NCBI RefSeq assembly: GCF_022533585.1
Contig: NZ_CP092827.1
Location: forward strand, 311,001 to 375,000
Length of the DNA stretch: 64,000 nt
Reading direction: 5' to 3'
From: Pseudomonas sp. LS.1a
Lineage (GTDB): Bacteria > Pseudomonadota > Gammaproteobacteria > Pseudomonadales > Pseudomonadaceae
Both the position numbers and the translations under genes were made by a program. Shown one piece after another: positions 1-9,257 of the stretch. The notes under the pieces are model-generated. The model was not told where the DNA came from. It ran no database searches and saw only the letters and a list, made by a program, of their open reading frames with translations. Within the stretch, counting starts at the first letter, position 1, and each line of letters starts with the position of its first letter.

Positions 1-57
1 GACAAGTACAAAGAGACCTCGCGCGGTGGCCTGGCGGTCAGCGCTATCGAATGCTGA
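1..57 (+). CDS. sdaA: L-serine ammonia-lyase, C-terminal 18 residues (partial)
   Basis: The first frame reads an 18-residue C-terminus ending at TGA 55-57, with KETSRGGLAV followed by a terminal Cys. This resembles the C-terminus of single-chain iron-sulfur L-serine dehydratases, which deaminate serine to pyruvate. The rest of the gene is outside the window. In Pseudomonas a serine dehydratase gene sits directly before gbdR and serves the end of the betaine pathway, since glycine from betaine is converted to serine. Identification rests on a short tail plus context. Confidence 0.6.
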   Translation, partial: DKYKETSRGGLAVSAIEC

Positions 58-554
58 TAGTTTGATCTGGCCTCAAGGCCCCCTTCGCGGGCACGCCCGC
101 TCCCACAGGAACTGTGCAATCCCTGTGGGAGCGGGCGTGCCCGCGAAGGGGGCCTTGAGATTGAAACAGGTGCAGCACAGCTACAAATGTCTCTTTATGG
201 TGCAAACGACGCATACCGATCGTCGGGTGTCGTTATCAGTGTGGGCGTTGTCGGTGACACTCAAGAGTGTCGTTTCTGGGCATCCTACACTGCGCGTGTC
301 ACCAAATTGCTCAGCCGTTACACGCACAACGCCTAGCACGCCTGTTTTGCGAAGATTGGCCAACTCGGTCAAAGCACCTGATTTGCCTAACAAAGGCGTC
401 GTTTTCAGTTTTTTTGGATAGCCGTTCAATTTCAGGCACGGCGTTTGCGTTGAGATTGGCACCAAAGCCCCTGCACATGAAACCGGGGCCATACATAACA
501 AGAAATCAGTGCCCGCCTGAGGCACACCCTGCATTTGTGTGAGGAGAAATCGCG
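58..554. other. intergenic region upstream of gbdR
   Basis: About 500 bases without a credible gene. It holds a perfect 38-bp inverted REP pair at 72-159 just after the serine dehydratase stop, and then about 390 bases leading to gbdR, with a good ribosome binding site GAGGAGAAA at 542-550. The gbdR promoter must lie here, but I could not assign -35/-10 elements. Confidence 0.7.
72..159. repeat. REP inverted pair
   Basis: Two perfectly complementary 38-base arms (72-109 and 122-159) with the core GGGAGCGGGCGTGCCCGCG and a 12-base loop. It is the GTGCCC version of the Pseudomonas REP and lies directly after a stop codon. Confidence 0.9.
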
Positions 555-1659
555 ATGACGTCGTACACCTCCGGGAACCCAACCCAGAACCGCACAGCCC
601 CCAGTCCATCGGGTTTCTCCTATTGGACAATTTCACCCTGATTTCCCTGGCGTCGGCCGTCGAGCCGCTGCGCATGGCCAACCAGCTGTCCGGCCGTGAG
701 CTGTACCGCTGGCACACCCTCACCGCCGATGGTGGGCAGGTGTGGGCCAGCGATGGCTTGCAGATAACCCCTGACGCCGCCATGCACAGTGCGCCCCCAT
801 CGATACCGTGATTGTCTGTGGCGGCGTGGGCATCCAGCGCAGCGTTACCCGCGAGCATGTCACCTGGTTGCAAACCCAGGCCCGTCAGTCGCGCCGTCTG
901 GGCGCGGTATGCACTGGCAGCTGGGCCTTGGCCTGTGCCGGGCTGCTGGATGGTTTCGATTGCAGCGTGCACTGGGAATGCCTGGCGGCCATGCAGGAGG
1001 CCTACCCGCGGGTCAACATGAGTACCCGCCTGTTCACCCTCGACCGTAACCGCTTCACCAGCTCTGGCGGCACTGCGCCGCTGGACATGATGCTGCACCT
1101 GATCAGCCGCGACCACGGTCGTGAACTGTCGGCGGCGATCTCCGAAATGTTCGTCTACGAGCGCATCCGCAACGAGCAGGATCACCAGCGCGTGCCACTC
1201 AAGCACATGCTTGGCACCAACCAGCCGAAGCTGCAGGAAATCGTTGCGCTGATGGAGGCCAACCTCGAAGAGCCGATCGACCTGGACGAACTGGCGGTAT
1301 ACGTGTCGGTATCGCGCCGGCAGCTCGAGCGCCTGTTCCAGAAGTACCTGCACTGTTCGCCGTCGCGTTACTACCTGAAGCTGCGCCTGATCCGCGCCCG
1401 GCAGCTGCTGAAGCAGACGCCGATGTCGATCATCGAAGTGGCGTCGGTGTGCGGCTTCGTGTCGACCCCGCACTTCTCCAAGTGCTACCGCGAGTACTTC
1501 GGCATTCCGCCGCGTGACGAGCGCGTGGGTTCCAACACTGCGCAGCAGGTGGCGATGATGCCGATCCCGCAGGCCATGACCCTGTCGCCGCACAGCGGGC
1601 CGATGGCGGCCCTGAGCCAGGCGCGCAACGAGTCGACCTTTGCCAGTGTAAGGCTCTGA
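555..1659 (+). CDS. gbdR: GbdR, AraC-family regulator of glycine betaine catabolism (frame broken twice)
   Basis: Transcription activator with an N-terminal DJ-1/PfpI-like (GATase1) domain and a C-terminal AraC helix-turn-helix domain (about 1210-1530, with QLERLFQKY and the second helix near CGFVSTPHFSKCYR). GbdR of P. aeruginosa senses glycine betaine and dimethylglycine and activates gbc, dgc, sox and cbc genes. Start chosen at ATG 555, 4 bases after GAGGAGAAA. The reading frame is lost twice, each time by one missing base in a C5 run (598-602 and 794-798). With one C restored in each run a continuous protein of about 368 residues results. Both breaks look like sequence errors. Position beside the serine dehydratase gene and upstream of the carnitine genes fits gbdR. 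Confidence 0.85.
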
Positions 1660-1665
1660 AACAGC

Positions 1666-1765
1666 ACTGGCCTCTTCGCGGGTAAACCCGCTCCCACAGG
1701 TACTGCACTGAATTCAAAAGCAGTGCAGTACCTGTGGGAGCGGGTTTACCCGCGAAGAGGCCAGT
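1666..1765. repeat. REP inverted pair with long arms
   Basis: Perfect 45-base arms (1666-1710 and 1721-1765) with a 10-base loop, TTTACCC version. It lies between the converging ends of gbdR and the small gene at 1779 and could act as a transcription terminator. Confidence 0.9.
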
Positions 1766-1778
1766 ACAGGAAAACGAA

Positions 1779-2036
1779 TCAGGCGCGCTTGTTGAACTGC
1801 GCCAACGCCGGCAACAGCTGTTTGTCGATGGCCTGGCGCACCGCCGGCAGGATCGTCGCACTGCCGGTATACATCTGCTCCACCATCCCCTTCAGCGCCC
1901 GTGCATTGGGCTCGGTCAGCCCACGCACCACCGCTTCGCAGGCCTGCTCGGCAGTAGCTCCGGCCGGAATCTCGAACCCCCGCGCGCGCAGGTGGCCTGC
2001 CAGATCGTCCTGGTCAATCAAATCCGCATGCATCAT
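1779..2036 (-). CDS. conserved hypothetical protein, 85 aa
   Basis: Small soluble protein without a signal peptide or membrane segment. The start ATG at 2036 has AAAGGGA eight bases upstream; the second codon is also ATG. The sequence is acidic to neutral and looks helical, with a loose pattern of Ala and Leu. I do not recognise a family. Its position between gbdR and the carnitine operon suggests linkage to amine catabolism, but nothing in the sequence shows a function. Confidence 0.7.
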   Translation of the reverse strand: MMHADLIDQDDLAGHLRARGFEIPAGATAEQACEAVVRGLTEPNARALKGMVEQMYTGSATILPAVRQAIDKQLLPALAQFNKRA

Positions 2037-2359
2037 GGCTGTTGTCCCTTTTATCGCTAAGAGAGTGCTGCTGTGATTTACGACCGATTCTGTGACGCTG
2101 GCGACATGCCCGCAACAACAGAATGGCGCCATGGCTGCTTTGGCTAAGAACAGGTCGTTTCCGGCTAAATCCACCGTTCGGGAAGTGCGCACACTCAAGC
2201 CATCTACCGCAACGAAGGGTTTGGTCACCCACGTTAGTGCATGGATGTTGCTCGCTCTTGGCCCCGGATGCTCACGGCTTTCCGGGGTTATTTTTTCAAG
2301 CCGGAATATATGACCTGTGGGAGCGGGCACGCCCGCTCCCACAGGTTATGTGCTTTTTC
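2037..2359. other. intergenic region, nothing but a REP palindrome
   Basis: About 320 bases between the small gene and the thioesterase gene, both read leftward. It should hold the small gene's promoter. The only structure I see is the compact palindrome at 2313-2346. Confidence 0.6.
2313..2346. repeat. compact REP palindrome
   Basis: A single 34-base palindrome, two 16-base arms around a 2-base centre, built from the GGGAGCGGGC REP core. Unlike the other copies there is no second element and no loop. Confidence 0.85.
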
Positions 2360-2836
2360 TCACTTTGCTGCAGGCAGGCCTATTACCCGGCCCACGAACT
2401 CGGCCGGCGGCAGATCCTGTTGTTGCTCCACCAAGCCTTGCAGCAACCCGACACTCTGCTCACTGAACGGCGCCGACTTCGGTCCCGCCAGGTCCACATG
2501 CAGCAGCATCTGCTCACTGGCCGCCAGCGCCTCGTCGAACCCCGCCCGGTGCAGGCTGTGGTAGACATGCAGGCGCTTGCGGTCGAAGCCGATGATCTGC
2601 GTCTGCACCCACACCTCGGTGCCCAGCTTCACTTCGTGCAGGTAGTTGATGTGTGCCTCCAGGGTGAACAGTGAATTACCGCTCTGCCCACGGCTGTCGG
2701 CATCCAGGCCGATGCGCTCCATCAGCGCATCGGTGGCATAGCTGAAGATCAGCAAGTAGAAGGCATCGCGCAGGTGCCCGTTGTAGTCGACCCAGTCCTC
2801 CTGGACCGGGGTGCGGTAGGTAATCAATGCGGGCAT
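2360..2836 (-). CDS. cdhB: betainyl-CoA thioesterase (hotdog fold), carnitine catabolism
   Basis: 158-residue hotdog-fold thioesterase. Residues 14-25 (DWVDYNGHLRDA) match the acyl-CoA thioesterase active-site pattern of the 4-hydroxybenzoyl-CoA thioesterase type, with Asp near the helix start. In carnitine degradation 3-dehydrocarnitine is cleaved by CdhC to betainyl-CoA, and this enzyme releases glycine betaine and CoA. It is the last gene of the leftward operon, 10 bases after cdhA. The function is inferred from family and from the P. aeruginosa cdh operon; the symbol follows that operon. Confidence 0.85.
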   Translation of the reverse strand: MPALITYRTPVQEDWVDYNGHLRDAFYLLIFSYATDALMERIGLDADSRGQSGNSLFTLEAHINYLHEVKLGTEVWVQTQIIGFDRKRLHVYHSLHRAGFDEALAASEQMLLHVDLAGPKSAPFSEQSVGLLQGLVEQQQDLPPAEFVGRVIGLPAAK

Positions 2837-2846
2837 CGCGGTCTCC

Positions 2847-3812
2847 TCAGTCGCCGAAAGCCATACCGTGGCTGGCCTTGCTGGTCTTCACCGCTTCCAG
2901 CACTGCCAGCAGGGTGTCATCACGATAGCGCTCCAGTGCGGCGATGCTGCGTTCGCCCAGTTGCTCCGCGGTGCCTTCGACCACATCGTCGATCAGCTTG
3001 TCGGTGAGCTCCGGGGCTGGCAGGTAGGTCCACGGCAGCTTCAGCGCCGGGCCGAACTGGGCCATGAAGTGGCGCATGCCAGCATCGCCACCGGCCAGGG
3101 TGTAGGTGAGGAAGGTGCCCATGAACGACCAGCGCAGGCCGGCGCCGAAGCGGATGGCATCGTCGATCTCGCCGGTGCTGGCCACGCCGTCGTTGACCAG
3201 GTGCAGGGCCTCGCGCCACAGGGCTTCGAGCAGGCGGTCGGCGATGAACCCGGGCACTTCCTTGCGCACGTGCAGCGGGCGCATGCCCGAGGCGGTGTAG
3301 ATGGTCCTGGCAGCTTCGATGGCCTCGGGGGCGGTGCGGTTGCCGCCGACGATTTCCACCAGCGGCAGCAGGTACACCGGGTTGAACGGGTGGCCGACCA
3401 CGCAGCGCTCGGGGTGGGTGGCCGACTCGTAGAATTCGCTGGGCAGCAGGCCCGAAGTGCTGGAGCCGATGATCGCGTCGGGTTTGGCGGCAGCGCTGAT
3501 CTTTGCGTGCAGGTCGAGTTTCAGGTCCAGGCGCTCAGGTGCGCTTTCCTGGATGAAGTCGGCGTCGCGGACGCATTCCTCGATGGTGGCGACGAACTTC
3601 AGGCGGTCTTGTGATGCGCCCGGCGCCAGGCCTTGCTTCTCCAGCGCGGGCCAGGCGTTGGCGATGCGCTTGCGCAAGGCCTGCTCGGCGCCGGGTGCCG
3701 GGTCCCAGGCGACCACGTCCAGGCCGTGGGCCAGGGCGCGGGCGACCCAGCCGCTGCCGATCACGCCACTACCCAGGGCGGCGAAGGTCTTGATCTCGGT
3801 GATGAAGGTCAT
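2847..3812 (-). CDS. cdhA: L-carnitine dehydrogenase
   Basis: 321-residue member of the 3-hydroxyacyl-CoA dehydrogenase family. It has an N-terminal Rossmann NAD-binding loop (GSGVIGSGW at residues 14-22) and the [13 protein letters not shown] motif around residue 141. It oxidises L-carnitine to 3-dehydrocarnitine with NAD+ in the cytoplasm. Length is normal. It sits between cdhC and the thioesterase gene in one operon, with spacings of 18 and 10 bases. Strong call from motif plus context. Confidence 0.93.
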   Translation of the reverse strand: MTFITEIKTFAALGSGVIGSGWVARALAHGLDVVAWDPAPGAEQALRKRIANAWPALEKQGLAPGASQDRLKFVATIEECVRDADFIQESAPERLDLKLDLHAKISAAAKPDAIIGSSTSGLLPSEFYESATHPERCVVGHPFNPVYLLPLVEIVGGNRTAPEAIEAARTIYTASGMRPLHVRKEVPGFIADRLLEALWREALHLVNDGVASTGEIDDAIRFGAGLRWSFMGTFLTYTLAGGDAGMRHFMAQFGPALKLPWTYLPAPELTDKLIDDVVEGTAEQLGERSIAALERYRDDTLLAVLEAVKTSKASHGMAFGD

Positions 3813-3830
3813 GTTGGTCTCCTGAAGGGA

Positions 3831-4714
3831 TCAGCGGCGTTTGAGGTTCATCTTTTCCCGGCCCTCGGCCGGGGTCAGTACACGGGCGCCAAGACGCGAG
3901 ATGATTTCCACTGCGCGCTCGACCAGTTGGCCGTTGCTGGCCAGTACGCCACGGTCCAGGTACAGGTTGTCCTCCAGGCCTACCCGCACGTTGCCGCCAA
4001 GCAACACGGCCTGTGCTGCCATCGGCATCTGCATGCGGCCGATGCCGAACCCGGCCCAGGTGACGTTGGCCGGCAGGTTGTCGACCATCGCCTTCATGGT
4101 GGTGGTATCGGCCGGCGCGCCCCACGGGATGCCCAGGCACAGTTGGAACAGCGGATCATCCAGCAGGCCTTCCTTGATCATTTGCTTGGCGAACCACAGG
4201 TGGCCGGTGTCGAAGATTTCCAGTTCGGCTTTCACCCCAGTTCAGTGATGCGCTTGGCGCCGGCGCGCAGTTGCGCCGGGGTGGAGACGTAGATCGAGTT
4301 GCCGTCGCCGAAGTTGAGGGTGCCGCAGTCGAGGGTGCAGATTTCCGGCAGCAGTGCTTCGACATGGGCCAGGCGCTCCAGTGGGCCGATCAGGTCGGTG
4401 CCCGGGCCGAACTCCAGCGGTGTTTCACCCGGGCCGATTTCCAGGTCGCCACCCATGCCGGCGGTAAGGTTGACGATGATGTCCACGTCGGCTTCGCGGA
4501 TGCGTTCCATGACCTCGCGATACAGCGCCACGTCGCGGCTGAAGCGGCCGGTTTGCGGGTCGCGGACGTGGCAGTGGACCACGGTGGCGCCGGCCTTGGC
4601 GGCCTCTACGGCGGACTCGGCGATCTGCTTGGGGGTGACTGGAACAAGGTGGCTTTTCGAAGCGGTGTCGCCGGCGCCGGTCAGGGCGCAGGTGATGATG
4701 ACGTCGTGGTTCAT
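3831..4714 (-). CDS. cdhC: 3-dehydrocarnitine cleavage enzyme, BKACE family (frame broken)
   Basis: Beta-keto acid cleavage enzyme (DUF849). It condenses 3-dehydrocarnitine with acetyl-CoA to give betainyl-CoA and acetoacetate. The N-terminal part (4714 down to 4240) carries the metal-binding VVHCHVRD motif and the loop TAGMGGD. The C-terminal part starts at the Glu/Asp-rich segment ELEIFDTGH. The two parts are in different frames. One G is missing in the coding-strand G run opposite C4 at 4235-4238, and adding it joins ...TELG to VKAELEIF in one protein of about 294 residues. Start at 4714 with AAGGA upstream. Probably a sequence error. Confidence 0.88.
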
Positions 4715-4745
4715 GGCGGGGTTCCTTGTGGTGTCTGGTGGCCTT

Positions 4746-4826
4746 TTCGCGGGTAAACCCGCTCCCACAGGGGACGATGTTGCCCCCGGCATGTGCATGA
4801 CTTGTGGGAGCGGGTTTACCCGCGAA
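4746..4826. repeat. REP inverted pair
   Basis: Perfect 24-base arms (4746-4769 and 4803-4826), TTTACCC version, lying between caiX and cdhC inside the leftward operon. Confidence 0.88.
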
Positions 4827-4835
4827 TGGGTCGGA

Positions 4836-5778
4836 TCAGTTGGCGCTGAGGTTGAGGTTGTCGGCAGCCGGCTTGCCATCGAAGGTGGTCACACCCTCCA
4901 GCCAGCGGGCCTTGTCCTCGGGGTGGTCCTTGAGCCACTGGCGGGCTGACTCCAGCGCATCCTTGTGGTCGAGCAGCGGCTGCATCATGCGGCTCTCGTC
5001 CTCGGCGCTGAAGTTCAGGTTGGCCAGCAGGCGGTGGGCGTTGGGGCAGCGTTCGGCGTAGTCCGGCGCGGTCACTGTCCACACTGTCGCGCGGCCTTCG
5101 TCAGGGCCCGGGCATCCTGGCTGTCGCCCAGGTAGACCATGTCGATGTTCACGTTCATCGGGTGCGGCGCCCAGCCGAAGAACACCACGGCCTCGTTGCG
5201 CCGCACCGCGCGGTCGACGGCGGCGAGCATGCCGGCCTCGCTGGACTCGACCAGCTGGAACTTGCCCAGGCCGAACTGGTTCTTGGCAATCATCGCCTTG
5301 ATCTGGGTGTTGGCGCCCGAACCTGGTTCGATGCCGTAGATCTTCCCGCCCAGTTCCTTTTCGAACTTGTGGATGTCGGCGAAGGTCTTCAGGCCCTTGT
5401 CGGCCAGGTACTTGGGCACCGCCAGGGTGGCGCGGGCGTCTTCCAGGCTGGGCTTGTCGAGCACCTTGACCTGCTTGGCGTCGACGAACGGGGTAATGGT
5501 CTGGGTCATGATCGGGTTCCAGTAACCCAGGAACATGTCCAGGCGTTTGTCGCGAATACCTGCGAAGATGATTTGCTGCGAAGCGCTGGTCTGCTTGGTC
5601 TGGTAGCCCAGCCCGTCGAGCAGCACCTGGGCCATGGCGCTGGTGGCGATGACGTCGGTCCAGTTGACCACGCCCAGACGGACGTTCTTGCAGGCCGCAG
5701 GCTCGGCGGCGAATAGTGGGGAAGCGGCGATGCTACTCAGAGCAAGGGTCAACAGGCTGCGGCGGATCAAGCTGTGCA
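4836..5778 (-). CDS. caiX: periplasmic carnitine-binding protein CaiX of an ABC transporter (frame broken)
   Basis: Substrate-binding protein of the glycine betaine/carnitine/choline ABC family (OpuAC/ProX type). The N-terminus is a clear signal peptide: RR, then a hydrophobic stretch, then cleavage near LFAAEPAA. Mature segments include VNWTDV, the conserved FLGYW and GIEPGSGAN, typical of betaine-binding folds. The frame ends early at 5072. One G/C is missing at G3 5110-5112; restoring it continues into the C-terminal part ([14 protein letters not shown]...) ending at 4836, about 313 residues. Start at 5778 with GGAGAG upstream. It probably works with a Cbc-type permease encoded elsewhere, since none is next to it. 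Confidence 0.88.
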
Positions 5779-5926
5779 TGGTGGCTCTCCATCGGCAGTG
5801 CATATTGTTATTGGGGTTCGACCTCTCTGGGTCGTATGAAGAAGCTACGCTGCTGTCAGGGTGGAAAATCGCACCCTGGCGACCAACATTTGCACGGAGG
5901 CGACCACCTTTGCCGTGGAGCATGCA

Positions 5927-6871
5927 ATGCCGCAAATCATTCACTTTCTGTTGTTGCCCGGGTTCTCGGCCATGGGTTTCATCAGTGCCCTGGAGCCACT
6001 GCGGGTGGCCAACCGCTTCAAGGGCCCGTTGTATCGCTGGCAGGTATTGAGCCTGGATGGCGGGGCGGTGCAGGCCAGCAATGGCATGTCGGTGAACGCC
6101 GACGCCGCACTGGCAGCGGGCGAACCTGGCGGCACCCTGCTGATCGTCGCCGGCTTCGAGCCACTGGCCTGTTACGGGCCGACGCTGCAGCAGGCGCTAC
6201 GCCGCCTGGACCATGAGGGGGTGATTCTGGGTGGCATTGATACTGGCGCGGTGGTGCTGGCCGAGGCTGGCCTGCTCGACGGCCACCGCGCCACCGTGCA
6301 CTGGGAGGCGCTGGAGGCGTTCAAGGAGAATTACCCGAGCCTGCAGGCGACCCAGGAGCTGTTCGAGATCGATCGGCGGCGCATCACCTGTGCCGGTGGC
6401 ACCGCTTCGATCGACCTGATGCTCGACCTGATTGCCCAGGCCCACGGTAGTGAACTGGCGGTGCAGGTGTCGGAGCAGTTCGTGCTCGGACGTATCCGCC
6501 AGCGACAGGACCACCAGCGCATGCAGATCGCCAGCCGCTATGGCATCAGCAACAAGAAGCTGGTGAAGGTGATTGGCGAAATGGAGCGCAACACCGAGCA
6601 GCCGCTCAATACCCAGGTGCTGGCCGAAGCGGTGCAGGTGACCCGGCGCCAGCTGGAGCGGCTGTTTCGCGTGCACCTGGATGACACCCCCAGTGGGTTC
6701 TACTTGCGACTACGCCTGGACAAGGCACGGCAGTTGTTGCGCCAGACCGACATGAGTGTGCTGGAGGTGGGGGTGGCGTGCGGGTTCGAGTCGGCTTCAT
6801 ACTTTACCCGCTGCTATCGGGCGCGTTACCAGCGTTGCCCGCGGGAGGACCGCTTGGCCCGGGTGGTTTGA
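5927..6871 (+). CDS. cdhR: CdhR, AraC-family activator of carnitine catabolism
   Basis: 314-residue regulator with the same layout as GbdR: an N-terminal GATase1-like domain starting FLLLPGFSAMGF, and a C-terminal AraC DNA-binding domain (QLERLFRVH, then VACGFESASYFTRCYRARY). It is divergent from caiX-cdhCAB, the arrangement in which CdhR activates the carnitine operon in P. aeruginosa. Start chosen at ATG 5927, six bases after GGAG at 5917-5920. An upstream in-frame ATG at 5861 would add 22 unconserved-looking residues. Confidence 0.9.
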   Translation: MPQIIHFLLLPGFSAMGFISALEPLRVANRFKGPLYRWQVLSLDGGAVQASNGMSVNADAALAAGEPGGTLLIVAGFEPLACYGPTLQQALRRLDHEGVILGGIDTGAVVLAEAGLLDGHRATVHWEALEAFKENYPSLQATQELFEIDRRRITCAGGTASIDLMLDLIAQAHGSELAVQVSEQFVLGRIRQRQDHQRMQIASRYGISNKKLVKVIGEMERNTEQPLNTQVLAEAVQVTRRQLERLFRVHLDDTPSGFYLRLRLDKARQLLRQTDMSVLEVGVACGFESASYFTRCYRARYQRCPREDRLARVV

Positions 6872-6882
6872 TTTCCCCCTGC

Positions 6883-6962
6883 ACCGGCCTCTTCGCGGGC
6901 ACGCCCGCTCCCACAGATTGCGCAGTACCTGTGGGAGCGGGCGTGCCCGCGAAGAGGCCGGT
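6883..6962. repeat. REP inverted pair
   Basis: Perfect 34-base arms (6883-6916 and 6929-6962), GTGCCC version. It lies between the converging cdhR and lprI-like genes and may terminate both. Confidence 0.9.
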
Positions 6963-6968
6963 ACAGGC

Positions 6969-7370
6969 TTACTGCTGGCCGATGGACTGCAGGTACTCCG
7001 AGCGGTCATCACTGCGCTGCGCCACGCAGGTATCCCACGCCGCCTCGAACGCCTTGCTCCCGGGCTTCTCGGCGTAGGTCTCGACCTTGCAGTCGGCATC
7101 GCGCAGCTGCGCCCACAGCTTCTCGGCCGCGTCCATGCGCCCGACCAGCGCAGTGGCCTGGTCGCTTTCATCGGCATACTGGTCGCGGATGCGCTGGATC
7201 AGTTCGTCATACGCCGCTTTCAGCTCGCGCTCGGCGGTCTGCTTGTTGAACGCAGCGCAGGCGTAGGTCTGCTGGTCGGTCTCGACGTTGTCGCACGGGG
7301 TGCTTTCTTCCTCGCCGGCCTGGGCGCCCGATACGACAGCCAGCAGTACCAGCCATGCCATTGATTTCAT
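6969..7370 (-). CDS. LprI-family (DUF1311) secreted protein
   Basis: 133 residues beginning with a signal peptide (MKSMAWLVLLAVVSGAQAG). The mature part has four Cys (TPCDNV, YACAAF, DADCKV, DTCVAQ) that could form two disulfides, and the alternating helical pattern of the LprI/DUF1311 family, some members of which inhibit lysozyme. Start at 7370 with GAGGAG seven bases upstream. It is a single gene pointing away from the dipeptidase gene. Family assignment is fairly safe; a lysozyme-inhibitor role is only an inference. Confidence 0.75.
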   Translation of the reverse strand: MKSMAWLVLLAVVSGAQAGEEESTPCDNVETDQQTYACAAFNKQTAERELKAAYDELIQRIRDQYADESDQATALVGRMDAAEKLWAQLRDADCKVETYAEKPGSKAFEAAWDTCVAQRSDDRSEYLQSIGQQ

Positions 7371-7656
7371 CCGTTTTCTCCTCAACAGGCTGACGAATCG
7401 CTGGGATTCTCGCTCAGCCGACGGCAAGGCGGTAGCTCCCTGACGAAATGTTCATAAAGCCGCCGGAAACGTCGTTATCGAGACTGTCTCTCATCGCCAG
7501 ACACCGCGCCAGAAGGCCTGTTGTCGCGCATTGACGCTTTCGGCAAACCCCCTGTCGTTTTTGCATCGGGGCGCCTTTGGGCACAGGCATATGCTGGCCC
7601 CAAAGCGCCGGCAATAAGGTTTGGCGCAAACCCATTCAATAAAAGGGGACAGCCTG

Positions 7657-8634
7657 ATGAGCCCAGCCGAACTTCACGCCGACAGCATCGTCATCGACGG
7701 CCTGATCATTGCCAAATGGAACCGCGAGCTGTTCGAGGACATGCGCAAAGGCGGGCTGACTGCGGCCAACTGCACGGTGTCGGTCTGGGAAGGCTTCAAG
7801 GCGACCGTCGACAACATCGCTGCCAGCCAGAAGCTGATCCGCGAAAACAGCGACCTGGTGATGCCGGTGCGCACCACCGCCGACATCCGCAAGGCCAAGG
7901 AGCTGGGCAAGACCGGCATCCTCTTCGGCTTCCAGAACGCCCATGCGTTTGAAGACCAGATCGCCTACGTCGACGTGTTCAAGCAGTTGGGCGTGGGCAT
8001 CGTGCAGATGTGCTACAACACCCAGAACCTGGTCGGCACCGGTTGCTACGAGCGTGATGGCGGCCTGTCGGGCTTCGGCCGCGAGATCGTCGCCGAAATG
8101 AACCGTGTCGGCATCATGTGCGACCTGTCCCACGTCGGCTCCAAGACTTCCGAAGAAGTCATCCTCGAGTCGAAAAAGCCGGTCTGCTACTCGCACTGCC
8201 TGCCGTCGGGCCTGAAAGAGCACCCGCGCAACAAGTCGGACGAAGAGCTGAAGTTCATCGCCGACCACGGTGGCTTCGTCGGCGTGACCATGTTCGCGCC
8301 GTTCCTGGCCAAGGGCATCGACTCGACCATCGACGACTACGCCGAGGCCATCGAGTACACCATGAACATCGTCGGTGAAGACGCCATCGGTATCGGTACC
8401 GACTTCACCCAGGGCCACGGCCAGGACTTCTTCGAGTACCTGACCCACGACAAGGGTTATGCCCGTCGCCTGACCAACTTCGGCAAGATCATCAACCCGC
8501 TGGGCATCCGCACCGTGGGCGAATTCCCCAACCTCACCGAAACCTTGCTCAAGCGCGGCCACTCCGAGCGCGTGGTGCGCAAGATCATGGGCGAGAACTG
8601 GGTCAACGTCCTCAAGGACGTGTGGGGCGAGTAA
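7657..8634 (+). CDS. membrane-type dipeptidase (peptidase M19)
   Basis: 325-residue zinc dipeptidase of the renal dipeptidase family (amidohydrolase fold). Visible family features are the early DGLI loop (residues 9-12), NAHAFED near residue 96, DLSHVGSKTSEEVI with the catalytic His, YSHCLPSGLKEHPRN, and GIGTDFTQGHG. No signal peptide, so likely cytoplasmic. Start at 7657 with AAGGGGA upstream. It is the first gene of the dgc operon (dipeptidase, DUF5943, dgcA, dgcB, etfA, etfB), as in P. aeruginosa. Its substrate there is unclear; a modified amino acid or dipeptide related to methylated glycines is possible but unproven. Confidence 0.88.
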   Translation: MSPAELHADSIVIDGLIIAKWNRELFEDMRKGGLTAANCTVSVWEGFKATVDNIAASQKLIRENSDLVMPVRTTADIRKAKELGKTGILFGFQNAHAFEDQIAYVDVFKQLGVGIVQMCYNTQNLVGTGCYERDGGLSGFGREIVAEMNRVGIMCDLSHVGSKTSEEVILESKKPVCYSHCLPSGLKEHPRNKSDEELKFIADHGGFVGVTMFAPFLAKGIDSTIDDYAEAIEYTMNIVGEDAIGIGTDFTQGHGQDFFEYLTHDKGYARRLTNFGKIINPLGIRTVGEFPNLTETLLKRGHSERVVRKIMGENWVNVLKDVWGE

Positions 8635-8711
8635 GCCGCTCTCCAAGCCTGAAAGCCCCTGCCAGCAACGCCGGGGCATCCCGATAAAAAATTTTATGGA
8701 GTTGAGTTTCC

Positions 8712-9242
8712 ATGGCCAAGATCGCCCCGCAATTGCCAATCGAAGTCGACAGCGAGACCGGTGTCTGGACCAGCGACGCCCTGCCGATGCTGTATGTGCC
8801 ACGCCATTTCTTCGTCAACAACCACATGGGCATCGAAGAAGTCCTGGGCGCTGACAAGTACGCCGAGATCCTCTACAAGGCCGGCTACAAGTCCGCCTGG
8901 CACTGGTGTGAAAAAGAAGCCGAGTGCCATGGCCTGGAAGGCGTGGCGGTGTTCGAGCACTACATGAAGCGCCTGAGCCAGCGCGGCTGGGGCCTGTTCG
9001 AGATCCAGGACATCGACCTCGACAAGGGCACCTGCAGCGTCAAGCTCAAGCACTCCGCGTTCGTGTACGTCTATGGCAAGTGCGGTCGCAAGGTCGACTA
9101 CATGTTCACCGGCTGGTTCGCCGGCGCCATGGACCAGATTCTCGCTGCCCGCGGCAGCTCGATCCGCACCGTGGCCGAACAGGTCTATGGCGGGTCGGAA
9201 GAAGGCCACGAAGATGGCCTGTTCGTCGTCAAGCCGTTGTAA
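8712..9242 (+). CDS. DUF5943 protein of the dimethylglycine operon
   Basis: 176-residue cytoplasmic protein with no membrane segment. It resembles the V4R/heme-NO-binding-like small domains: aromatic-rich beta segments (YVPRHFFVNN, YKSAWHWCEKE) and a GKCGRKVDYMFTGWFAGAMD stretch containing one Cys. It lies 77 bases after the dipeptidase gene and 15 before dgcA, and I recall it being kept with dgcA in Pseudomonas. The function is not known to me. An accessory or sensory role in dimethylglycine demethylation would fit its position. Confidence 0.75.
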   Translation: MAKIAPQLPIEVDSETGVWTSDALPMLYVPRHFFVNNHMGIEEVLGADKYAEILYKAGYKSAWHWCEKEAECHGLEGVAVFEHYMKRLSQRGWGLFEIQDIDLDKGTCSVKLKHSAFVYVYGKCGRKVDYMFTGWFAGAMDQILAARGSSIRTVAEQVYGGSEEGHEDGLFVVKPL

Positions 9243-9257
9243 GCCGGAGATAGCGTC

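Noticed and set aside
7570..7609. Imperfect inverted repeat (GGCGCCTTTGGG / CCCCAAAGCGCC) upstream of the dipeptidase gene as an operator
   Set aside because: Pairing needs a bulge and there is no second copy; too weak to call.
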